The notes under the pieces are model-generated. The model worked only from the letters and a program-made list of their open reading frames with translations. It did no database searches and was not told the origin of the DNA. Below, piece after piece: positions 1 through 5,029 of a stretch of 5,029 nt of DNA; position 1 is the first letter of the stretch, and the number at the start of each line of letters is the position of its first letter. The position numbers were made by a program, and so were the translations under genes. The stretch is from the NCBI GenBank assembly GCA_017459315.1, contig JAFUDD010000348.1, positions 1 through 5,029 of the forward strand. Reading direction: 5' to 3'. Origin of the DNA: Clostridia bacterium. GTDB lineage: Bacteria; Bacillota_A; Clostridia; Christensenellales; CAG-138.

Positions 1-432
1 CTGAATCTTGTCGAGATCGACCGTATCGAGCCCCGCCGTGACCGCATATTTTTCGGGACAGTTTTTAATGTCCATTGCGACGTAATCCACCAAACCCTCG
101 TCCAGCAGGGCTTTCAGCCGGTCGGGGTGCAGGCCGTTGGTGTCCAGCTTGATCGGATAGCCCATCGCCTTGATGCGGCGGAACAGGTCGGGCAGATCCT
201 TTCGGAGCGTCGGTTCGCCGCCCGTGAAGGCCACGCCGTCCAGGAGCCCCTTTCGCTTTTCCAGAAACGCCAGCAGCTCCGTTTCGTCCATGATCGCCTC
301 GGCGCTGCCGTCGATCAGCTCGGCGTTGTGGCAGAACGGACAGCGCATGTCGCACCCGCCGAGGAACACCGTGCAGGCCACTCTGCCCGGAAAATCGAGC
401 AGCGTCATTTTTTGCAAGCCGTGAATTTTCAT
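1..432 (-). CDS. nrdG: Anaerobic ribonucleotide reductase activating protein, NrdG2-type radical SAM enzyme (partial, N-terminal 144 residues)
   Basis: This is a radical SAM activase. Enzymes of this group use a 4Fe-4S cluster and S-adenosylmethionine to form the glycyl radical on the class III (anaerobic) ribonucleoside-triphosphate reductase in the cytoplasm. The protein opens MKIHGLQKMTLLDFPGR. It has the cluster motif C-x3-C-x2-C at C27, C31 and C34 (GGCDMRCPFCHN), the SAM-contacting GGEP at residues 71-74, KLDTNG at 95-100, and a DYVAMDIK stretch near 116-123. This pattern fits the NrdG2 branch (TIGR02495-like) better than classical short NrdG. The family is usually somewhat over 200 residues, so the C-terminal third lies beyond position 1. 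The start at 432 is set by AGGAGG at 438-443, five bases away, which overlaps the TAA of the preceding DUF4037 gene. The 10-nt gap implies cotranscription with DUF4037. No nrdD is in the window, so the target is inferred. A pyruvate formate-lyase-type activase is the alternative. Confidence 0.88.
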   Translation of the reverse strand, partial: MKIHGLQKMTLLDFPGRVACTVFLGGCDMRCPFCHNAELIDGSAEAIMDETELLAFLEKRKGLLDGVAFTGGEPTLRKDLPDLFRRIKAMGYPIKLDTNGLHPDRLKALLDEGLVDYVAMDIKNCPEKYAVTAGLDTVDLDKIQ

Positions 433-442
433 GCGTTCCTCC

Positions 443-1383
443 TTATATGGCCGCCAATATGTGCAGATTGCGTATATCGCCGTCCGAAATTTGGTCGTTG
501 ACCGAATACGCGTGCTTTTCCAGATCGCCGCAGATCGCCTTGGTCAGTCCCTGCGTCTGCAGCTCGTCGATCACGTCCGCCGCCGCGTCCTCGATCATGT
601 CGTACTTCGTTTCGGCAAGCGACGGTTCGTTGTCGGTCGAAAGCAGATATTCCATCGTTTCCGCGAGCAGGGACAGCTTCGGCAGCGCCCGCATCGCGCG
701 AAAGCTCCATTTATAGTACGGCTGATAGACGTTGTTCAGCAGGAACACGACCGCCATCGCGCTTTTCACAAATTCCCCCGCGGCCAGCTGCGCCGCGCCG
801 GTTTCGCCGTGCTTTAAGCAGCGCGTATAGTTATACTGCCCGGCCTGCGCCATCATAAGGAGATGCCCTGCAAGCTTCTTTTTGCGGATATCCTCCGGAT
901 AGTGGGAAAGACTTTCACGAATGCCCGTGACCTCGCCGCGCCCGTCAAAGAACAGCTTGCCGTTCGTGACCTCCGCCAGCGCGTGTTCGGGCGCCGTCAG
1001 CCATTGCGATACGGTGAGAATCCCGTCCGGACTGCCGAGCTTCTCCCGGAAGAAATCCGCCGTGCGCATCACGCCGTGCCGCGCTCCGCCCACAGGGGCG
1101 ACGACGCTTCGTGTAAAGCCCTCAAATTCCTTCGGCAGCTTTGCGTAAGCCCTTTCCAGCTGAAACGCCGCGCGGCGATCCACGACGCTCTCATCGGGCA
1201 GCAGCAGCATAAACCCCGGCTCAAATCATGGTCTCGGGAAACCTCGTCGTCAAAGCCGAAGCACTCCGATCCCGCGCCGAACAGCCCGACCGCAACGTGC
1301 GGCAGCAGCGCGGAAAACTGCTCCTGCAGCATCGGTTCGCCGTATGCGCGGTAGAACCGCTCGGACAGCTCAAGCCCTTTCAT
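443..1383 (-). pseudogene. DUF4037 nucleotidyltransferase-fold protein, interrupted by a one-base frameshift
   Basis: Two overlapping reading frames together make one DUF4037 protein. The first frame begins at 1383 (MKGLELSERFYRAYGEPM) and the second runs to TAA at 443-445. Adding one T to the TTT at 1223-1225 joins them as RDHD-FEPGF-MLLLPDE and gives 313 residues. Residues 33-53 carry a G-x-G-S motif (GLFGAGSECFGFDDE) followed by D51-H-D53, matching the glycine/serine and D-x-D metal-binding motifs of polymerase-beta-like nucleotidyltransferases. The rest is mostly helical and unassigned. The substrate and reaction of DUF4037 proteins are not known to me. The start is supported by GAAGG at 1390-1394 and overlaps the upstream TPR gene by 14 nt, suggesting translational coupling. 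As sequenced, the first frame runs on into unrelated residues to 1069, and the second has only an internal Met at 1210 without a convincing ribosome binding site, so neither half should be active. A sequencing error is a serious alternative to a true pseudogene. Confidence 0.82.
1223..1225 (-). other. Frameshift site in DUF4037 (one T missing from a T run)
   Basis: The minus strand reads CAT GAT TTG AGC here. The conserved protein needs CAT GAT TTT GAG, that is H-D-F-E. One extra T restores the frame, so the lesion is a single-base loss in a short homopolymer. It falls directly after D53, the second aspartate of the putative D-x-D motif. A -1 ribosomal slip at this spot would also give the correct protein, but I see no canonical slippery heptamer. 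Confidence 0.8.
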
Positions 1384-2209
1384 AGATTGCCTTCGCCCTT
1401 TCGTTCAAATCGTTTGCCGCAAGGAAGTAGCCGTAATAGGAGAACGTCGGCGCGCACTTTTCGCACACGAACGCGTAATACCCGTCGCGCGGGACGGACG
1501 GCGTATCGAGCAGCGCCTGCGCCTTGTCCAAGTACGCTTCGATCTGCGCCGCGGCGCCCTCTGCGCCCAGCTCGGCTTCGGCGGCGTCCGCCATGTTCAG
1601 ATACGTGATCGCCTGTTCCAGTTCGCCGTTTTGCACCCTTGCCATCGTCGCAAGCGCCTTTTCATACAGCGTCCGCGCTTCGGCAAACCGTCCCACCGCC
1701 GCGCAGGTCAAGGCCATGTTGTTATACAGCCCGCCGAGCAGCGACGGATCGACCGAGGGGATCGCCTCGTACACGGCGCGGGCGCGTTCGAACATGGCAA
1801 GCGAACGTTCGTTATCCCCAAACGCGTTGCAGGCGGTGGCGATGTTGGTATACGCGGTGCCCGCCGTGATCGACCCGGCATAGCCGATGCTGTCCACCAG
1901 CCGCAAAATTGCGTCGGCCTCGGCAAACGCCTTGTCTTTTTCGCCGGTCTTGCGGTAATGCCCGATCAGCTCGATGCGGATCATCAACTCGCCCTTGTCG
2001 TCATGACCGAGCTTGGCCTCCTCCAGCCAGTACAGAAGATGCCGTTCGACGCCCGCATAGTCGCGGCGGCTCATGTATTCATCCACCTTTTCCCGGATCC
2101 GCTGCTGCGGCACCGGCATCACCTTCGGCGCGGCGCCGTAAGGCTCGTCGCACAGGACACAGCGCGGCTCGACGTAATCTTCCTTGCCGAGCGGACGGTT
2201 TTCTTCCAT
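1370..2209 (-). CDS. Tetratricopeptide repeat protein, first gene of the TPR-DUF4037-NrdG2 operon
   Basis: This is a 279-residue cytoplasmic protein with no signal peptide or membrane segment. Its middle is built of helix pairs of the TPR type: roughly residues 77-107 (LIGHYRKTGEKDKAFAEAD), 118-150 (AYTNIATACNAFGDNERSL), 160-192 (LYNNMALTCAAVGRFAEA) and 200-233 (AITYLNMADAAEAEL). Such repeats usually bind partner proteins. Two C-x2-C pairs, CVLC at 17-20 and CEKC at 249-252, flank the repeats and could together hold a metal; this is inference. The start at 2209 was preferred to an ATG at 2278 because AAGGAG (2219-2224) lies nine bases before it and the promoter -10 box (2241-2246) falls inside the longer frame. 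The gene ends in TGA at 1370-1372, inside the start region of DUF4037, so the two proteins are probably made together. I recognise the fold but not a specific function. Confidence 0.85.
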   Translation of the reverse strand: MEENRPLGKEDYVEPRCVLCDEPYGAAPKVMPVPQQRIREKVDEYMSRRDYAGVERHLLYWLEEAKLGHDDKGELMIRIELIGHYRKTGEKDKAFAEADAILRLVDSIGYAGSITAGTAYTNIATACNAFGDNERSLAMFERARAVYEAIPSVDPSLLGGLYNNMALTCAAVGRFAEARTLYEKALATMARVQNGELEQAITYLNMADAAEAELGAEGAAAQIEAYLDKAQALLDTPSVPRDGYYAFVCEKCAPTFSYYGYFLAANDLNERAKAIYERA

Positions 2210-2218
2210 GGTTGCTTG

Positions 2219-2224
2219 CTCCTT
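2219..2224 (-). promoter_or_regulatory. Ribosome binding site deciding the TPR gene start
   Basis: The minus strand reads AAGGAG with nine bases before the ATG at 2209. It supports the 279-residue form and argues against the in-frame ATG at 2278, which would need transcription starting inside the preceding terminator. Confidence 0.75.
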
Positions 2225-2240
2225 GCCGTTTGATAGCTTC

Positions 2241-2249
2241 ATTATAGCA
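2241..2249 (-). promoter_or_regulatory. Extended -10 promoter for the TPR-DUF4037-NrdG2 operon
   Basis: The minus strand reads TGC-TATAAT: a perfect -10 hexamer (2241-2246) preceded by the extended -10 TGn element. No good -35 is seen at 16-18 bases upstream, because that space is taken by the terminator of the GNAT unit; an extended -10 can compensate. The expected transcription start near 2234 leaves a leader of about 25 nt before the ATG at 2209. Confidence 0.7.
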
Positions 2250-2259
2250 GACGTGCCGC

Positions 2260-2289
2260 AAAAAGGGAAGCGCCCCAAAGGCCCTTCCC
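2260..2289 (-). terminator. Rho-independent terminator after the GNAT gene
   Basis: On the minus strand a stem of ten positions (2265-2289) has nine pairs, one G-G mismatch and a five-base loop, TTTGG. It is followed directly by TTTTT at 2260-2264. It lies about 25 nt after the TAG of the acetyltransferase gene and ends about 11 bases before the next promoter element, so it separates the CARF-GNAT unit from the TPR unit. Confidence 0.8.
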
Positions 2290-2314
2290 CGGTAAAATCC
2301 GTATGCGGCTTGCC

Positions 2315-2743
2315 CTACTGCACGGTGAACGAAGTCCAGTCGATGCGGTTGTAGGCCATGACATCATCGGCCTTTTCCATGCCGAGCTTTTCATAGAACG
2401 GCACGGCGTTTTCGTTGGCGACCAGATAGACGGCAATCTCCTTTTCGCCGCCCGCCGCCTCGTGCGCCGCCCGCATCAGCCGCGTTCCGATCCCCTGCCG
2501 GGCATACGTGCGATCCACGCCGAGATCGGTGACAAACAGCCAGTACGCAAAGTCGGTCAGTCCGAGCAGCACGCCGACAAGCCGTCCGTCCGCGTCCCGC
2601 GCGGCAAGGCTGATCGAAACATTCTGCAGCACACGCGCCACACGCGTTTCAAAGCGTTCCAAAGGGTACTGCGCGCCGAGATCCGACCGCTTCAGAAAAT
2701 CAATGTATTCCGCAATCGTCAGGCGTTCGCTTTGAATCGTCAT
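2315..2743 (-). CDS. GNAT family N-acetyltransferase
   Basis: This is a 142-residue cytoplasmic enzyme expected to move the acetyl group of acetyl-CoA to an amine; the substrate cannot be told from the sequence. The central strand and acetyl-CoA loop read TDLGVDRTYARQGIGTRLM, with the pyrophosphate-binding R/Q-x2-G-x-G/A element as RQGIGT at residues 82-87. The later NENAVPFYEKLGM at 110-122 is the typical GNAT motif B, with a Tyr in the usual general-acid position. Length is normal for a single-domain GNAT. The start at 2743 is supported by CGGAGGA at 2751-2757, seven bases away. It follows the DUF1887 gene by 76 nt with no visible terminator or promoter between them, so cotranscription is likely, and it ends (TAG, 2315-2317) just before a strong terminator. 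Any functional link to the CARF protein is unproven. Confidence 0.88.
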   Translation of the reverse strand: MTIQSERLTIAEYIDFLKRSDLGAQYPLERFETRVARVLQNVSISLAARDADGRLVGVLLGLTDFAYWLFVTDLGVDRTYARQGIGTRLMRAAHEAAGGEKEIAVYLVANENAVPFYEKLGMEKADDVMAYNRIDWTSFTVQ

Positions 2744-2819
2744 CCCATCGTCCTCCGTTTTCTTCGTGTGCCTGCCCGGCCGCCCTATGCGCGCCGCTGC
2801 ATGAGATACCGTCGGGCTC

Positions 2820-4007
2820 TTATTCCCGCCCGCTTTTGCGAACCATCTCGGAAAACCGCGCGGCCATCGAGTTGGGATCGCGCGCCTTGCAGTTGTCGAT
2901 CAAAAACACGCCCATTTCCTTGGCGCGCTCCGCGACCGGCGCGGGCGCAGGCAGCGTCGAAAGCAGCAGCGCGACCGCATACCGCCCGCCGAAATGGTTC
3001 GTCAGCACGGAGATCTCGTACAGATCCTCCTTGTTCGGCTCGCGGTTCTTGCAGCTGCCGAACGCGATCAGATTGCCGAACGTCAGTACAAGGTCGATCT
3101 CGTTGTACGGATTATCCGCGCCGGTGCTTGCGAGGCCGTCCCAGTCGATCTCCACGCCGGTGCGCACGTCCGTAAACAGCCCCGTACCCGTCGCGCAAAG
3201 ATACGCATACCGTTCGAGCGCCGAGCCGGCCTTTTGCAGCAGCTCCAGGTTTTCCGGGAGCAGCAGCGGCAAAAACGTCAGCTTTTCGCGCCCGTTTTCG
3301 ACCGTATACCGAACGCCGCCGATCAGCCCTTCCTTCTCAAGCAGCGGCACGATCACGCTCGCGGTTTTCTTTTCCTCCACGGTCGTCAGCCGCCGCTGCC
3401 ATACCTCCGTCGCCTCGGACGGGCGCAGCATGCAAAACTTGTTCCATGTCGTCGCCTTGCCCTTGACCGCGTTCCAAAGCCGCAGCAGCTCCGCGTCGTG
3501 CCGTTCGCTGCGCGTCAAAATGCCGTCCTGTTCGCCGCGGGTCAGAAACGTCCCGCCGAGCGCGATCCGATCCGGCACCGAAAGCGTCAGCCGCCGCGGG
3601 CGCTCCTCGGTCGGCTTCGGGTAATTCATCTGCATCCGGTCGGTGCGCGGACTGTATCGCAGCAGCGACAAACGTTGCTCCGGGTGCGCCGAAAGGTACA
3701 TGCCCGCCGCCGCGACAAACGCGCTGCTGCCGCCCGCCGCGTCGATCTCCGCGGTGTCGGCAGGATCAAGCAGGGCGCCAAACTTTTTCGTGAACGATTC
3801 GATCGAATTGCCCCGCACGCGCTCAAAATGCGGCTCAACGCCGAAGCGCGTCCGGATAAACCGCGCCAACGTCTGCCGGTCCTGCTTGCTCGGCGCGCCC
3901 TCGGTCGGGTAATAGAGGATATGCACGCGATCATACGCCGTGTGCAGCAGCGCCAGCACATTGCGGATCGGTTCGGTGTCGTAATAGGAAAGCAGTACGT
4001 AGGCCAT
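2820..4007 (-). CDS. DUF1887 family CARF plus PD-(D/E)XK-like nuclease-fold protein (Card1/Can2-like)
   Basis: This is a 395-residue soluble protein. The N-terminal ~130 residues look like a CARF domain: a first strand and loop MAYVLLSYYDTEPIRNVL, then a nucleotide-binding-type loop AAGGSSAF at 90-97 before a helix, where relatives have GGTK. Residues 180-250 hold a probable winged-helix-like linker. The C-terminal part has the restriction-endonuclease layout: E265 in ALERYAYL, D305 in NEIDLVL, and K320 in FGSCKN, followed by a helix (LYEISVLTNHFGG). Characterised relatives (Card1, Can2) bind cyclic tetra-adenylate from type III CRISPR complexes and cut nucleic acids. In those the motif before Lys is E-x-K; here it is S318-C-K320, so catalysis is uncertain. 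The start at 4007 is preferred over an in-frame ATG at 4028 because AGGAGG lies eight bases before it. No CRISPR array or cas gene is in the window. The family call is from memory of its motifs. Confidence 0.8.
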   Translation of the reverse strand: MAYVLLSYYDTEPIRNVLALLHTAYDRVHILYYPTEGAPSKQDRQTLARFIRTRFGVEPHFERVRGNSIESFTKKFGALLDPADTAEIDAAGGSSAFVAAAGMYLSAHPEQRLSLLRYSPRTDRMQMNYPKPTEERPRRLTLSVPDRIALGGTFLTRGEQDGILTRSERHDAELLRLWNAVKGKATTWNKFCMLRPSEATEVWQRRLTTVEEKKTASVIVPLLEKEGLIGGVRYTVENGREKLTFLPLLLPENLELLQKAGSALERYAYLCATGTGLFTDVRTGVEIDWDGLASTGADNPYNEIDLVLTFGNLIAFGSCKNREPNKEDLYEISVLTNHFGGRYAVALLLSTLPAPAPVAERAKEMGVFLIDNCKARDPNSMAARFSEMVRKSGRE

Positions 4008-4015
4008 GCGCCGTT

Positions 4016-4021
4016 CCTCCT
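4016..4021 (-). promoter_or_regulatory. Ribosome binding site deciding the DUF1887 gene start
   Basis: The minus strand carries AGGAGG with eight bases before the ATG at 4007. It sits inside the seven extra codons that an ATG at 4028 would add, and that upstream ATG has only CGATCCC before it. The shorter form starts at once with the first beta strand of the CARF fold. Confidence 0.8.
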
Positions 4022-4090
4022 GTTTCATGGGATCGTCCCGTCCGGCACGGGTGCGGGAAGATAAGCCGTCAAAAGCGTTTCTTTATACAC

Positions 4091-4099
4091 AGTATACCA
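4091..4099 (-). promoter_or_regulatory. Candidate promoter for the DUF1887-GNAT unit
   Basis: The minus strand reads TGG-TATACT, an extended -10 element with a five-of-six -10 hexamer (4091-4096). The best -35 at 17 bases is poor (TGTACG). A second possible -10, TATAAA, lies at 4082-4087. Initiation near 4084 would give a leader of about 77 nt. That leader contains a perfect five-bp stem with a five-base loop (4037-4051), which has no T run and no evident function. Confidence 0.45.
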
Positions 4100-4138
4100 C
4101 AAACGCAAACCGCCGTACACCGTTTTTGAAAAATGCTC

Positions 4139-4167
4139 TTTTCTTTGTCCGTTTGATCGTATATAAT
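4139..4167 (+). promoter_or_regulatory. Promoter of the aldo/keto reductase gene
   Basis: TATAAT is present at 4162-4167, with a weak -35 candidate TTTTCT at 4139-4144 and 17 bases between. Transcription should start near 4174, leaving about 23 nt before the ATG at 4197, with AGGAGG at 4183-4188, eight bases from the start codon. The stretch between the two divergent genes (4008-4196) therefore holds back-to-back promoters. I see no clear operator palindrome in it. Confidence 0.65.
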
Positions 4168-4196
4168 AAAGATAACCAACAAAGGAGGATCTTAGG

Positions 4197-5029
4197 ATGC
4201 AGACTTCCGAGCTTTGCGAACAGCGCGTGTCCCGGCTCGGCTTCGGGGCAATGCGGCTTCCGACGCTGCCCGACGGCACGATTGACGAGCAGCAGGTATT
4301 TGACATGGTCGATCTTGCCATGCGGGGCGGCATAAACTATTTCGACACCGCGTTCCCCTACCACGGCGGGCTTTCCGAGGTGGTTCTCGGCAAGGAGCTG
4401 GCCCGCTACCCGCGCGAATCGTTCTATCTTGCCACCAAGTACCCCTGCCACCAGATCGCGTCCAGCTATGACCCCAAAGGCGTATTCGAGGAACAGCTTT
4501 CTAAGTGCGGCGTGGCGTACTTTGACTTCTACCTTTAGCATAACGTCTGCGAGAGCAGCCTGCCCGCCTATACCGACCCCAAATGGGGCATCATTGATTA
4601 TTTTGTCGAGCAGAAGCGAGCCGGGCGCATCCGGCATCTCGGCTTCTCGTCCCACGCGCGCCCCGAAACGCTCGCGGCGTTTTTGGATCGGTACGGCGAT
4701 GTGCTTGATTTTTGCCAGATTCAGCTGAACTGGCTCGACTGGACGCTGCAAAACGGCAAGCAGAAATATGAGCTGCTGACTGCGCGTAATCTGCCGATCA
4801 TCGTGATGGAGCCGCTGCGCGGAGGCAAGCTCGCAAACCTGCCCGCAGACGAAGCGGCGTTGCTGACCGCCGAGCGCCCGAGCGACACGCCCGCGGCGTG
4901 GGGATTCAACTTCCTCCGGGCGCTGCCGAACGTGTGCGTGATCCTGTCCGGCATGTCGAATATCGAACAGATGCGGCAGAACATCGAAACGTTCTCCCAT
5001 AGCGCCCCGCTGACCGACGCGCAGGCCGC
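4197..5029 (+). pseudogene. Aldo/keto reductase (COG1453-like), interrupted by an in-frame TAG; 3' end outside the window
   Basis: The frame from 4197 reads an NAD(P)H-dependent aldo/keto reductase with a TIM barrel: RLGFGAMRLPTLPDG at the start, then INYFDTAFPYHGG. Three tetrad residues are D50, Y55 and K81 (LATKYP). Codon 114 is TAG (4536-4538), and the next two codons are H115-N116, H115 being the fourth tetrad residue. The frame then stays open for 163 codons to the right edge with clear family sequence (RAGRIRHLGFSSHARPETL, QIQLNWLDW, IIVMEPLRGGKL, PNVCVILSGMSN). Relatives of this branch often end in a ferredoxin-like Cys-rich domain, which would lie beyond 5029. The family normally has Leu at codon 114, so one T-to-A change (TTG to TAG) explains the stop. 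The 113-residue product would lack the catalytic His and over half the barrel. TAG also ends the GNAT gene here, so it is a normal stop. Sequencing error is possible. Confidence 0.85.
4536..4538 (+). other. Premature in-frame TAG in the aldo/keto reductase
   Basis: The codons read TAC CTT TAG CAT AAC, where relatives have Y-L-L-H-N. The reading frame is unchanged on both sides, so this is a substitution and not an insertion or deletion. It removes the catalytic His that follows directly. Confidence 0.85.

Noticed and set aside
1223..1225. Programmed -1 ribosomal frameshifting in DUF4037
   Set aside because: A -1 slip would give the right protein, but there is no canonical slippery heptamer and I do not see a clear downstream pseudoknot. 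A base deletion is simpler.
1631..2233. A 200-codon plus-strand frame
   Set aside because: It is antisense to the TPR gene, has shadow-type composition, and no ribosome binding site or family motif.
2744..2819. A possible terminator or promoter between the DUF1887 and GNAT genes
   Set aside because: The GC-rich stretch has no stable hairpin followed by a T run and no convincing -10 box; only the GNAT ribosome binding site is clear.
2303..3175. A 290-codon plus-strand frame
   Set aside because: It spans antisense of the GNAT gene and part of the DUF1887 gene across their intergenic gap, with Arg/Pro/Ser-rich low-complexity translation.
2994..4064. A 356-codon open frame on the plus strand
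   Set aside because: It is antisense to the DUF1887 gene, is very rich in Arg, Gln and His as expected of GC-rich shadow frames, and has no recognisable domain.
4536..4538. Genome-wide TAG recoding or pyrrolysine insertion
   Set aside because: The family has Leu at this position, TAG serves as the natural end of the GNAT gene, and no supporting tRNA or Pyl gene is in the window.
4083..5000. A 305-codon open frame on the minus strand
   Set aside because: It lies opposite the aldo/keto reductase, whose plus-strand frame has clear catalytic motifs on both sides of the TAG, and it runs across the divergent promoter region. It is a shadow.
1..5029. CRISPR array, tRNA, rRNA, insertion sequence or riboswitch
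   Set aside because: I looked for these because of the CARF protein, but found no regularly spaced direct repeats, cloverleaf, transposase motif, inverted terminal repeats or long structured leader.

Overview
The window looks like chromosomal DNA of a GC-rich anaerobic Firmicute, most plausibly a gut-type Clostridia. The reasons are strong AGGAGG ribosome binding sites in front of almost every gene, short intergenic gaps, TATAAT-type promoters in short AT-rich islands, an oxygen-sensitive radical SAM activase of the NrdG2 type, and a COG1453-like aldo/keto reductase. This is inference; no rRNA or taxonomic marker is present.

Layout. Five genes lie on the minus strand and one on the plus strand. 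Reading the minus strand in its own direction, the first unit starts in the divergent intergenic region (4008-4196). It holds a 395-aa CARF plus PD-(D/E)XK-like protein of the DUF1887 (Card1/Can2) family (2820-4007), then a GNAT acetyltransferase (2315-2743). It ends at a hairpin terminator (2260-2289). Directly behind the terminator, an extended -10 promoter (2241-2249) starts the second unit: a TPR protein (1370-2209), a DUF4037 nucleotidyltransferase-fold protein (443-1383) overlapping it by 14 nt, and an NrdG2-like radical SAM activase (432 to beyond the left edge), 10 nt further on. On the plus strand, an aldo/keto reductase reading frame starts at 4197 with its own promoter and runs off the right edge.

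Two of the six genes are broken as sequenced. DUF4037 lacks one T immediately after its putative catalytic D-x-D motif. The aldo/keto reductase has an in-frame TAG immediately before its catalytic histidine. Both are single-base events, so they may be assembly errors or true pseudogenisation.

The most interesting element is the DUF1887 protein. Characterised relatives are cyclic-oligoadenylate-activated nucleases of type III CRISPR systems, but no array or cas gene is visible here, and the usual Glu of the E-x-K motif is Ser. The second unit (TPR, DUF4037, NrdG2) is tightly coupled, but the shared role of its first two members is unknown. I see no RNA genes, CRISPR arrays, insertion sequences, attachment sites or long repeats.
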